A stretch of DNA of 28,392 nucleotides from CBDUBU01 sp965365465 (GTDB taxonomy: Bacteria; Bacteroidota; Rhodothermia; Rhodothermales; DASSAV01): positions 1 through 28,392 of the forward strand of contig CBDUBU010000014.1 of the NCBI GenBank assembly GCA_965365465.1. Direction: 5' to 3'. A program made the translations under genes and the position numbers. How positions within the stretch are numbered: position 1 is the stretch's first letter; every line of letters begins with the position of its first letter. This document shows, piece by piece, positions 1-6,972 of this stretch. The notes beneath the pieces are model-generated. The model was not told the DNA's origin. It saw nothing but the letters and a program-made list of their open reading frames with translations, and ran no database searches.

Positions 1-2
1 GG

Positions 3-509
3 TGGAATGGCGTGGCGCCGCAGTTGACGCTCGAACGGTACCATATCCCCGCAGATGAAGAGACCATGCTTACCGCCTACGACTGGTGGTACGGGCCGCG
101 CGTCTACAACTGGCCTCATCTACGCCGGGGCGACACCTCTAACGGCCGTTTTGAAGTGTCTGTGGAAGAGCCGGGTACGTACGAAGTGACGCTCCGCCGC
201 TGGCCCCGAGAGTCTGGTTACGGCATTTGCGAAGGGGTTCCTCGCTTCATTCCTTTCGATGATTACATGGCTTACGATGATGAGGACGGCAATGCGCCTT
301 TCCCTCCGGGAGTGTCGTTTGACATCGTCACCGCCAAGGTGCATTTTGGCGATCAAATAAAGGAGGCTGCCGTGGGCAAAGGCGAGAAGGAAGTCAAACT
401 GCGGTTTGCTTTACCTTCCGGCAAAATGGATCTGCAGACCTGGTTTATCACGTCGGACAACAAAGAGTTTGGCGCCCACTACATTTACATTCAGCGGCTG
501 TACAAGTGA
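3..509 (+). CDS. Sulfatase (arylsulfatase-type), C-terminal part, cut by the window edge
   Basis: The reading frame is open to the left edge, so this is the 3' end of a larger gene; the GTG at 12 is an internal codon rather than a convincing start. The visible ~168 residues match the C-terminal sub-domain of family S1 sulfatases: a WNG.APQ segment, then a Trp-rich stretch (DWWYGPRVYNWPHLRRG), then a beta-rich part with YEVTLRRWPRESG, which is characteristic of that domain in planctomycete and Bacteroidota sulfatases. These enzymes hydrolyse sulfate esters, usually on sulfated polysaccharides, and act in the periplasm or outside the cell. The catalytic formylglycine motif (CxPxR) lies in the missing N-terminal part, so activity cannot be judged. 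Recognition rests on the C-terminal motif only. Confidence 0.78.
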   Translation, partial: WNGVAPQLTLERYHIPADEETMLTAYDWWYGPRVYNWPHLRRGDTSNGRFEVSVEEPGTYEVTLRRWPRESGYGICEGVPRFIPFDDYMAYDDEDGNAPFPPGVSFDIVTAKVHFGDQIKEAAVGKGEKEVKLRFALPSGKMDLQTWFITSDNKEFGAHYIYIQRLYK

Positions 510-866
510 AAAATGTGACCTCTCTCAGTAATTCGCTCGCCCAAAAGTAGAAACCGGCTACTATTCTACTTGAGGAATTCGAAAACTATCGTCGCTGACA
601 ATTCTCCAAGCGACGAGTGCAGGCAGTATGCTTTGTCAAGTAGAAGAGCACATCAAGATACCACGTCGGAGGTTGTGTTTACGTTGTCGTTGCCAAGGGC
701 AGTCCGTCAGGTTAGAAGAATAGCGTATGCACATGGTTTTGGCATGGCTGGTGAAGATGCCATCCTACCAGAGACTGACGGACCCTTTTCGTTTCCATAC
801 GATTCGACATTCTGCTTGATGCCTTTGAGAGAACGAAAGGAAAACCCGTACCTGCGCAAAAAGGAG
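510..866. other. Gene-poor stretch after the sulfatase, with short repeats
   Basis: No convincing gene is seen. A TTG-start frame (570-899) runs into the tRNA-Asn terminator and has no recognisable domain. A perfect 8-bp inverted repeat (AAGTAGAA at 545-552, TTCTACTT at 564-571, 11-nt loop) lies 35 bp after the sulfatase stop. It may act as a 3'-end hairpin, but no T-run follows it. The same word occurs again at 638-646. A 31-codon frame from 630 encodes a short Cys/Arg-rich peptide (RRRLCLRCRCQ), which may be debris of a transposase; I cannot assign it. Confidence 0.4.
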
Positions 867-905
867 AAACCCCTGAGCTGCATATTTACAACAGCTTAGG
901 GGTTT
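867..905 (-). terminator. Intrinsic terminator of tRNA-Asn
   Basis: A 14-bp stem (867-880 with 892-905, one G:U pair) encloses an 11-nt loop. Reading on the minus strand, it starts 8 nt past the tRNA 3' end and is followed by a T-rich tract (TCTCCTTTTT). Confidence 0.75.
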
Positions 906-913
906 CTGATGTG

Positions 914-985
914 CTCCCCGGGTAGGATTCGAACCTACAACCCTGCGGTTAACAGCCGCATGCTCTACCATTGAGCTACCGAGGA
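914..985 (-). tRNA. tRNA-Asn (GTT)
   Basis: This is a 72-nt cloverleaf on the minus strand. The acceptor stem is TCCTCGG/CCGGGGA with discriminator G, the D arm reads AGCTCAATGGTAGAGC, the anticodon loop has GTT (CTGTTAA), and the T arm reads TAGGTTCGAATCCTA. The CCA end is not encoded (CAC follows). A promoter-like sequence lies upstream and a hairpin terminator downstream, so the gene is probably transcribed alone. Confidence 0.96.
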
Positions 986-1022
986 AGGTGATGACAGCCT
1001 TCGCTTTGAACGAAGAACTATT

Positions 1023-1052
1023 AAAATACTTGATGCAGGGGCGTCAAGTCAA
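1023..1052 (-). promoter_or_regulatory. Candidate promoter of tRNA-Asn
   Basis: On the minus strand, TTGACT (1052-1047), an 18-bp spacer and TATTTT (1028-1023) lie about 37 nt before the tRNA 5' end. The leader contains a small TTCG...CGAA hairpin. This is a visual match only; an overlapping TTGACG gives an alternative -35. Confidence 0.42.
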
Positions 1053-1249
1053 GTCCTTTGATACAGTTTTCTGGTCTACACTGCCGGCCTGAAGCACGGG
1101 GGCGCCTCTCCATCCATACCTCGCCCTAATCCTGAATCTTGCGCGATGTTTCCTCCAGAACTGACCTCGCTTGCGCCATTGGCGCTTGGTTCAGTCCATG
1201 AACGCGCCGTACCATAATCTTAACAGATTCTTGATCGTGAGGAAATCCT

Positions 1250-1696
1250 ATGATCGCATCGAGATCACAAGCGGGCGGTTCGGGCCGGCTGGTAACCTCT
1301 ATCAACGTGCATCGCAGCAGCGCCTCGGTTACTGAAAACGCATGGTTAGCCTTCGGAAGGCGCCTGGCGGGGGATTTACGTAAGATTCGTGAGCAACGAG
1401 GCATTTCGCTGCATGACCTGCACGCAGAAACCATGATTCTGCGAAGTCTTCTCCTGGCTTTTGAAGAAACTGCCCTGTTCGACTATCCCCGGTTTGACCG
1501 TGTCTATCTGCGCTCGCTGGTTCGGCAGTATGCGCATGTTATCGGTATTTCGCCTGAAATGGCGCTTGTGAGTCTGGATGAAGCGTTGGGAGCAAACTAT
1601 CAGGGGCGTCTCGCCGTGGCATACCTGGAGGCGGAAACGCCCGCCCCGGAAACGCTTACGGATAACCAGATGTGGCGCAGCCGGAATGAGGCATAG
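1250..1696 (+). CDS. RodZ-type helix-turn-helix domain protein (short)
   Basis: This is a 148-residue protein. Residues ~35-100 match the HTH_25/RodZ N-terminal fold: LRKIREQRGISLHDLHAETMI, then LLAFEETALFDYPRFDRVYLRSLVRQYAHVIGI, the usual pattern of an XRE-like HTH followed by the helix that carries conserved YLRSY-type residues. RodZ proteins normally continue into a transmembrane helix and a periplasmic domain and link MreB to the wall elongation machinery. This one ends at ~148 residues with no hydrophobic segment. The ATG at 1250 has a GAGG-like site 8 nt upstream. The ~35 N-terminal residues before the domain are unremarkable. It stands alone between two tRNA genes. It may be a soluble DNA- or MreB-binding relative; the domain call is firm, the role is not. 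Confidence 0.75.
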   Translation: MIASRSQAGGSGRLVTSINVHRSSASVTENAWLAFGRRLAGDLRKIREQRGISLHDLHAETMILRSLLLAFEETALFDYPRFDRVYLRSLVRQYAHVIGISPEMALVSLDEALGANYQGRLAVAYLEAETPAPETLTDNQMWRSRNEA

Positions 1697-1759
1697 CGGT
1701 TCTCCGTGTATTCAGCGCCGGCCTGTTCCTCGAAATGCAGGTGAAGTGATTCACAAGGC

Positions 1760-1788
1760 TTGCGCCGGGCAGGTGGAATTTGTATACT
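1760..1788 (+). promoter_or_regulatory. Promoter of tRNA-Leu
   Basis: TTGCGC (1760-1765), a 17-bp spacer and TATACT (1783-1788) form a good housekeeping-type promoter about 19 nt before the tRNA. A GC-rich stretch (GCGCCC) follows the -10 box, which is typical of growth-rate-controlled stable RNA promoters. Confidence 0.6.
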
Positions 1789-1807
1789 ACGCGCCCACGT
1801 TATGCTT

Positions 1808-1891
1808 GCCCAAGTGGCGGAAGTGGTAGACGCGCATGATTCAGGGTCATGTGGCCGCAAGGTCGTGGAGGTTCGAGTCCTCTCTTGGGCA
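1808..1891 (+). tRNA. tRNA-Leu (CAG)
   Basis: This is an 84-nt class II tRNA. The acceptor is GCCCAAG/CTTGGGC with discriminator A, the anticodon stem-loop is CATGA-TTCAGGG-TCATG with CAG, a long variable arm lies around 1850-1868, and the T loop is TTCGAGT. The 3' CCA is not encoded (CCCC follows). It has its own promoter and a terminator 36 nt downstream. Confidence 0.96.
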
Positions 1892-1926
1892 CCCCGGATG
1901 GTTCAGAAAAGGCTCCTGATAGGCTC

Positions 1927-1951
1927 AAAGGCCTCATTGGGGGCCTTTTTC
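1927..1951 (+). terminator. Intrinsic terminator of tRNA-Leu
   Basis: A 9-bp stem (1927-1935 with 1940-1948, one G:U pair) with a 4-nt loop ends in a run of five T's (1946-1950). Confidence 0.85.
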
Positions 1952-2066
1952 GGGTTCTGAGTAGGGCTTGTGGGTTAAGGATTATCTGCCCCATAAGGTT
2001 TACACCGCTGCAATAGCGCTGCAACTGTGATATCCTATGCGAGAATCAGCCTGAGCGTTCCGGTGT

Positions 2067-2258
2067 ATGCTTCGCAATCACGACGGCACGGGTTTCGATG
2101 TTGCGTGGCCTTCGCCAGCCGAAGAGCGCTTGCCGCACGTCTATACCGCGAGTCTGCGAAGGGACATCGCCGCCGGTCGTGCCGCTGTTGATCTGCTGTG
2201 GAGTAAAGGCCAGGTAGAGGGGCAGGTGAACCGGCTGAAGCGGAAGAACTGTTTTTAA
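2067..2258 (+). pseudogene. Remnant of an ISL3-family transposase (C-terminal tail)
   Basis: The 63 residues resemble the C-terminal region of ISL3-type DDE transposases: MLRNHDGTGFD.W, then LRRDIAAGRAAVDLLWSKGQVEGQVNRLKR. The motif 'W S/N GQVEGQVNRLK' carries the last catalytic Glu of the family. The family normally continues with LKRQMYGRA...; here it breaks off into KNCF and a stop, and an in-frame stop lies just upstream at 2052-2054. A full transposase is ~400-550 residues, so only about a tenth remains and it cannot be active. No terminal inverted repeats are visible around it. It sits between the tRNA-Leu and tRNA-fMet genes, a common insertion neighbourhood. Confidence 0.72.
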
Positions 2259-2352
2259 TTGACAAATTTTATGGATTACCTGCGAGATTGATGTTATGTA
2301 AACGGGGATTTACTTCTCTATAGCTGGAAATTGTGTATATTGATGAATACAT

Positions 2353-2425
2353 CGCGGGGTGGAGCAGCTGGCAGCTCGCCAGGCTCATAACCTGGAGGTC
2401 GCGGGTTCGAATCCCGCCCCCGCCA
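2353..2425 (+). tRNA. Initiator tRNA-Met (CAT)
   Basis: This is a 73-nt tRNA with loop CTCATAA. Two initiator hallmarks are visible: the first acceptor pair is mismatched (C1 opposite C72), and the D stem has an A11:T24 pair (GAGC/GCTC). The anticodon stem is CCAGG/CCTGG, so the usual three G:C pairs at 29-31/39-41 are A:U, G:C, G:C instead. The T arm is GCGGG-TTCGAAT-CCCGC. The CCA is not encoded. A TATATT box at 2336-2341 could be the -10, but I see no clear -35. Confidence 0.93.
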
Positions 2426-2430
2426 CTCCT

Positions 2431-2470
2431 CAAAGCCGCCTTTCTGTCACGGAAGGGCGGCTTTGCTGTT
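2431..2470 (+). terminator. Strong hairpin terminator after tRNA-fMet, possibly bidirectional
   Basis: A stem of up to 14 bp (2431-2444 with 2452-2465, one G:U pair) and a 7-nt loop begins 6 nt after the tRNA, with a T-rich tail (TTTGCTGTTT). It also lies 31 nt past the stop of the histidine kinase on the other strand, so it may end both transcripts. Confidence 0.82.
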
Positions 2471-2495
2471 TAACGCATTTACGGAGGATTCCGGG

Positions 2496-3845
2496 TCAAA
2501 ACCGAAGCGTGAAGACGGTCTGTGTCTCAGGTATAGACGAGACGCTGATCGTTCCGCCATGCTGCCGCATTATCTGACGAGAAAGACTAAGGCCAATTCC
2601 GGACCCCTCTTTCTTGGTCGTGTAGAAGGGGATAAATATTTTGTCTATGGCTTCCTGAACGATTCCGGGGCCATTATCCACTACCTGAAGGATGACGCTG
2701 CCTCGTTCGTCGAGGCGGGCCAGAAGCTGGATTTCTCTTTTGAAAGCGGACTCGACAGATTCCATTGCATTCTTGAGCAGATTGATCAAAACCTGTTCGA
2801 TAAGCTCGGGATCGCCTGTAAGATCAAGTCGTTCGGGATCAATGGAACACACAAACCGGATGTTTTTTGCTTCCATCTGCGGACGTAGGAGAAGCGCCAC
2901 ACTGCCGAATAGTTCAGCTACAGAAAAGATGCGGTATTCAGGTCTGGGAATCCGGGTCAGGCTTCTGTAATTGTTGACAAACTTGAGCAGGTTCTGGCTG
3001 CGCCGCTCGATCGTGCATACTGCTTCCCGGACATCTCCGAGCGTTTCCGTGACCTCCGAGTCAAGCTCGTCGGGAAGAGTTCGTGTATCTGCCAGCATAT
3101 CGCGAATCGTGGAGGACAGAGAGGCAATCGGCGTGATGGAGTTCATGATCTCGTGCGTCAGGACACGCGTCAGCTTCTGCCAAGCCGCCATTTCATTGTC
3201 TTCTAATTCGCGCTGGATGTTTTGAATGGAAGCGAGTGTGTACAATTCTCCACGCAGCTTGAACTCTGTGGCATAGACAACGAGCTGGAGCAGTTCGTCA
3301 TTGTCGAGCACTTGCACGAGCGCTTTTTCACCTGTGCGCAAGCGAAACAGAACCTCGACTAGCTCCCGGCTAAAGTTGGATAAGGCGCTGATGTTTTTTA
3401 AATGGTTCACCCGTATGAGGCGCTTTGCAGCCGTGTTAACAAGGCTCACTGTGCCGTCACGTTTGAAGGAAATGAGACCAATCCCTATGTGTTGCACAAC
3501 GGTTTGCAGGTAACGGTAGCTTTCCTCCTTTTCAGCGCGTTCAGCATGGAAGGTCCCTATAACTTCCCGGAAAGCCCCACTCACGTCCTCGAAGGAAGCG
3601 CCACGCCCTTCGCTGCTGTAGACCTGAGAGAAATCGGAGTAACGGATGGAGCGGAGGAAACGGGCCAGATCACGGTTTGTCTTTTCAACATAGGTGATGA
3701 GTAGATGCAGTTGGAAGGCCGCCCCGGCCGATACGATTACGGCAGCCACATAAGAGGCGCTGACAGAAAAAAGGTAGAGACTGATGAGCATCAGCAACCC
3801 GATCACCAGAACGCGCAAGACGCATTGAAGGCGAAAGTTCTTCAT
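2496..3845 (-). CDS. Sensor histidine kinase, NtrY-like
   Basis: This is a 449-residue membrane kinase that should autophosphorylate and pass phosphate to the adjacent NtrC-type regulator. Residues ~10-28 and ~31-50 are two hydrophobic segments with almost no loop between them, so there is little or no periplasmic sensor. A PAS-like region covers ~113-205 (VVQHIGIGLISFKRDGTVSLVN). The H box is LTRVLTHEIMNSITPIASL with phospho-acceptor H231, the sequence style of NtrY kinases. The N box (LINLLKNAMESV), DNGPGI and GSGIGLSLSRQI complete the HATPase domain. The gene starts 63 bp after the regulator stop and is probably co-transcribed with it. With no obvious extracellular domain, the signal may be membrane-borne or cytoplasmic. 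The family call is firm; the stimulus is unknown. Confidence 0.93.
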   Translation of the reverse strand: MKNFRLQCVLRVLVIGLLMLISLYLFSVSASYVAAVIVSAGAAFQLHLLITYVEKTNRDLARFLRSIRYSDFSQVYSSEGRGASFEDVSGAFREVIGTFHAERAEKEESYRYLQTVVQHIGIGLISFKRDGTVSLVNTAAKRLIRVNHLKNISALSNFSRELVEVLFRLRTGEKALVQVLDNDELLQLVVYATEFKLRGELYTLASIQNIQRELEDNEMAAWQKLTRVLTHEIMNSITPIASLSSTIRDMLADTRTLPDELDSEVTETLGDVREAVCTIERRSQNLLKFVNNYRSLTRIPRPEYRIFSVAELFGSVALLLRPQMEAKNIRFVCSIDPERLDLTGDPELIEQVLINLLKNAMESVESAFKREIQLLARLDERGSVILQVVDNGPGIVQEAIDKIFIPFYTTKKEGSGIGLSLSRQIMRQHGGTISVSSIPETQTVFTLRF

Positions 3846-3908
3846 GTCACGCTCAGGAGGTTGCCAGTTCGATACTGCTGCAAAGTCGATGCAGAGCCTG
3901 AAGGTTCA

Positions 3909-5297
3909 CTATAAGCCATATTTCTCCAGTCGGCGATAGAGCGAGGCCCGGGTAAGTCCCAGTTCGGCAGCGGCTTTGCTGATGTTGCCGTCATGTTTTC
4001 CGATTGCCTTTCGGATCACCAGCTTTTCTACCTCATCCAGGTTGTAGTTATCGAAGACGACGCCTTCATCACCGGCGTGCAGACGAGCGGCGAAGAAGAA
4101 GTCATCCGGTTGTAGAATGGTTGATTCCGTCATAATCAACGCACGTTCAACCATGTGCTGGAGTTCACGGACATTTCCCGGCCAGTGATATTTTTCCATT
4201 TTTGACAGCACGCCGGGACTTACTCCTTTTACAGGCATCTGGTACTTTTTTACATACATATTCAGAAAATGATCGACGAGCAGAGGCAGATCTCCAGTGC
4301 GTTCCCGAAGCGGAGGAAGCCGTATTTCCACCGTGTTGATCCGGTATAACAAGTCTTGTCTGAATACTCCTTCATGCACCATGTCATGGAGAGGCATATT
4401 CGTTGCGCAGATAAGCCGCACGTCAATAGGCCGCGGTTTGTTGGATCCCACACGAATGACCTCGCGCCGCTGGAGCACAGCAAGCAGTTTGGCCTGGAGC
4501 GGCATCGACAGGTTGCCGATCTCATCCAGAAAAAGTGTTCCACCGGAGGCTACCTCGAAGCGTCCGGCCCGGTCCTCCCGTGCGTCCGTAAACGCTCCTT
4601 TTACGTGGCCGAAGAGTTCACTCTCAAAGAGCGTATCGGGCAAGGCGGCCATGTCAACGCTCACAAATACTTCATCCCGGCGCATCGACTGGCGATGCAA
4701 GGCGCGGGCGACTAATTCTTTTCCTGTTCCATTCTCTCCCAGAATCAGAATATTTGCGTCGGTTCGGGCCACTTTCTCGATGGTGGAGAACACCTTTTGC
4801 ATCGCGGGGGAGGCTCCGATGAAGTCCTGGAACTTGTTGTCGATGTCGGCGCTGAGCTGTTTTTGTTGAGAGCGCAGACGCGCCGTTTCCATGCGCAATG
4901 CCCGCAGTTTCATGGAAGACGACAGGGTAGCAAGCAGTTTTTCGTTTTGCCAGGGCTTCAAAACGAAATCGGTTGCCCCTGCCTTGATGGCCTGCACCGC
5001 CATTTCCACGTCTCCAAAAGCGGTGATGAGCACGACTACCGCTGACGGATCGATCTCGAGGATTTTATCCAGCCAGAAAAACCCCTCCCGGCCGCTGCTG
5101 ACATCACGGGTGAAGTTCATGTCGAGCAATATGAGGTCGTAGCTCTCGTTCTTTAACAGGGTGGGTATTTGCTCCGGGTTCTTCTCCGTATGTACGAGAA
5201 CCGCATGTTTTTTCAGCAACAAGCGAGCAGCCTGGAGCACGTCTTCGTCGTCATCGACGATCAGGATTTTTCCGAATGTCTTGTTCATAAGAGGCAT
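3909..5297 (-). CDS. Sigma-54-dependent response regulator, NtrC family
   Basis: This is an NtrC/AtoC-type activator of ~462 residues. The receiver domain carries the acidic pocket in KILIVDDDED and phospho-acceptor Asp59 in LILLDMNF. The AAA+ domain shows Walker A GENGTGKE (~187-194), the sigma-54 contact loop as GAFTDA (~234-239, where the consensus is GAFTGA), Walker B GGTLFLDEIGN, and the arginine-finger region near FRQDLLYRIN. A Fis-type HTH ends the protein (NISKAAAELGLTRASLYRRLEKYGL). The longest frame begins at a GTG at 5339, but the receiver begins just after the ATGs at 5297 and 5288, which fits family starts better; none has a clear Shine-Dalgarno sequence. It lies divergently from the adaptor/ABC genes, whose upstream region holds a sigma-54 promoter match, so those genes are its likely target. 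Confidence 0.94.
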   Translation of the reverse strand: MPLMNKTFGKILIVDDDEDVLQAARLLLKKHAVLVHTEKNPEQIPTLLKNESYDLILLDMNFTRDVSSGREGFFWLDKILEIDPSAVVVLITAFGDVEMAVQAIKAGATDFVLKPWQNEKLLATLSSSMKLRALRMETARLRSQQKQLSADIDNKFQDFIGASPAMQKVFSTIEKVARTDANILILGENGTGKELVARALHRQSMRRDEVFVSVDMAALPDTLFESELFGHVKGAFTDAREDRAGRFEVASGGTLFLDEIGNLSMPLQAKLLAVLQRREVIRVGSNKPRPIDVRLICATNMPLHDMVHEGVFRQDLLYRINTVEIRLPPLRERTGDLPLLVDHFLNMYVKKYQMPVKGVSPGVLSKMEKYHWPGNVRELQHMVERALIMTESTILQPDDFFFAARLHAGDEGVVFDNYNLDEVEKLVIRKAIGKHDGNISKAAAELGLTRASLYRRLEKYGL

Positions 5298-5452
5298 TGT
5301 AAGATTGGTCAAGGCGCGGCAGGCCGTAATCGTCATCACGCAGCAAAAAGGCGCGTGCAGCAGTCTGTTCTAAAATCATTCCCGATAAACAAGCCGGCGC
5401 CTGAACCGCAATGTAAGCGATACGCCAGATCTTACTGTACGCCTGCGGACAC

Positions 5453-5467
5453 CTGATGTAACATCAG
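5453..5467. promoter_or_regulatory. Perfect palindrome, candidate enhancer site for the NtrC-type regulator
   Basis: CTGATGT-A-ACATCAG is a perfect 7-bp inverted repeat around one base, ~70 bp upstream of the -24/-12 match. It is flanked by near-identical direct repeats (GCGGACACCT at 5445-5454, GCGAACACCT at 5467-5476) whose starts are 22 bp apart, about two helical turns. A weaker inverted repeat (GCCTTGA at 5484-5490, TCAAAGC at 5495-5501) lies between this site and the promoter. The position suits an NtrC-family upstream activator sequence; binding is inferred. Confidence 0.55.
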
Positions 5468-5537
5468 CGAACACCTCGAATGTGCCTTGAAGGCTCAAAG
5501 CTCGCTATAGGGCGATCACACACAACTACAAAAACAA

Positions 5538-5553
5538 TGGCATATGGATTGTA
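5538..5553 (+). promoter_or_regulatory. Sigma-54 (-24/-12) promoter for the adaptor gene
   Basis: TGGCAT, five bases, then TTGTA (5538-5553) matches the -24/-12 consensus TGGCAC-N5-TTGCA with correct GG-to-G spacing; the only deviation in the core is GT instead of GC at -12. Transcription would start near 5564, ~45 nt before the ATG at 5608. It faces the membrane-fusion protein and sits next to an NtrC-type activator gene. Confidence 0.66.
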
Positions 5554-5607
5554 TAGACTGCTCATCAGGGCAACGGATGAAAACGGCAAGTTCTTGCAAA
5601 CACATAG

Positions 5608-6972
5608 ATGATGCTACGTGATTCGAAACTGGGAAAACGGCGGGAGCAGAGCGCTCCTTTTGCTGCTCCGGCCGGCGTCAACCGATACGATTCGGGTGCA
5701 GGTGCGGGCGAGGGGGTGGATCGGAAGATCGCTAAAAAGAAGTGGCCTCCGCGAAAGATAGCGTTGGTCGCTGCCATCTTTCTGTTTGCAGGTTTCATCG
5801 CGTATGGCTATTCAACGACAACCGGCGGCTCGCGGCTCAATGTGGAACAGGACAAGCTGACGGTTTCTCTGGTAACGGAAGGGGAGTTTCAGGAGTTTAT
5901 CAATATCACCGGCAACGTCATGCCGCGCAATACGGTGTATCTGGACGCGGTGGAGGGGGGGCGTGTGGAGGAGGTATTTATTCGGGAAGGAGCCGTCGTG
6001 GAAAAGGGCGAGCCGATTCTGAGCCTTTCCAACAGCGATCTGCAACTCAGGCTGCTCAACAACGAAACGATGGTGGCCGAGCAGGAGAGCAACTTGCAAA
6101 CCATGCATTTCCAGATCGAGCAGTCGCGCCTGAACCTGCGCCAGCAACTGATTGAAATGGACTATCAGGTTCAGGCGCTGGAAAGGCAGCATACACGCAA
6201 CCTGGATCTTCATGCCAAGCGGCTCATCTCGGACGAAGACTACGAGAAGACACGTGATGAGTATGAATACTGGCTGCGGCGCAGGGAACTGACGCAGCAA
6301 TCTTACCGGCAGGATTCGTTATCCCAGGCGGCGCGGATCGATCAGATGGAGGCGTCTATCATGCGTATGCGCCGGAATTTTGCGTTGCTTCAGCAAACGC
6401 TGGAAAACTTGCTGGTCCGTGCGCCTGTCTCCGGGCATCTGACGATGCTGGATGCCGAAGTGGGCGAACTCCGGGCTTCCGGTTCCCGGTTCGGACAGAT
6501 CGACGTGCTGGATGGAGGTTACAAGGTGCGGGCCGGCATCGACGAGTATTACATTTCCCGCGTGCAGAAAGGCCAACGTGGAAAAACGCAGCCCATTGCC
6601 GGAGAGGAATACCAGATGGAGGTAACCAGGGTGTATCCGGAGGTGCGGGACGGGCGTTTTGAAGTGGACCTGGAGTTCGTGGGCGATGTCCCTGAAAGCA
6701 TTCGGCGGGGGCAAACCATTCGTTTCAATCTGGAACTAGGTGACCCGGGCCGGGCTGTGCTGTTACCTCGCGGCGGTTTCTACCAGACAACCGGAGGAAA
6801 CTGGGTTTACGTTCTTGACCCTTCCGGCGATTTTGCGACCCGACGCACGATCCGTCTGGGGCGGCAGAATCCCAATTTCTACGAAGTGCAGGAGGGTCTG
6901 GTGCCCGGAGAGCGCGTCGTAACGTCGAGTTATGAGACGTTTGGCGACGCCGATCGCCTTGTGCTCAACTGA
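5608..6972 (+). CDS. Membrane-fusion (periplasmic adaptor) protein, HlyD/MacA-like
   Basis: This is a 454-residue adaptor that should bridge an inner-membrane transporter to an outer-membrane channel. One transmembrane helix covers ~50-68 (KIALVAAIFLFAGFIAYGY) with positive residues before it. Half of a biotinyl-lipoyl domain covers ~108-147 (DAVEGGRVEEVFIREGAVVEKGEPILSL), a long helical hairpin rich in Gln/Glu/Arg covers ~150-262, and the second lipoyl half is LLVRAPVSGHL. Beta-barrel and membrane-proximal domains follow. The first ~36 residues are low-complexity (AGAGEG...). A GTG at 5716 begins VDRKIAKKKWPP, which resembles the usual beginning of Bacteroidota homologues, so the true start may be 5716. 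Translation of the next gene (ABC ATPase) begins 94 bp later. The sigma-54 promoter lies directly upstream. Confidence 0.9.
   Translation: MMLRDSKLGKRREQSAPFAAPAGVNRYDSGAGAGEGVDRKIAKKKWPPRKIALVAAIFLFAGFIAYGYSTTTGGSRLNVEQDKLTVSLVTEGEFQEFINITGNVMPRNTVYLDAVEGGRVEEVFIREGAVVEKGEPILSLSNSDLQLRLLNNETMVAEQESNLQTMHFQIEQSRLNLRQQLIEMDYQVQALERQHTRNLDLHAKRLISDEDYEKTRDEYEYWLRRRELTQQSYRQDSLSQAARIDQMEASIMRMRRNFALLQQTLENLLVRAPVSGHLTMLDAEVGELRASGSRFGQIDVLDGGYKVRAGIDEYYISRVQKGQRGKTQPIAGEEYQMEVTRVYPEVRDGRFEVDLEFVGDVPESIRRGQTIRFNLELGDPGRAVLLPRGGFYQTTGGNWVYVLDPSGDFATRRTIRLGRQNPNFYEVQEGLVPGERVVTSSYETFGDADRLVLN

Noticed and set aside
570..899. 109-codon frame with a TTG start
   Set aside because: It ends inside the terminator of the opposite tRNA gene and shows no family resemblance.
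2260..2265. Perfect TTGACA before tRNA-fMet
   Set aside because: No -10 box lies 16-18 bp downstream, and it is too far (~88 bp) from the tRNA to serve it directly.
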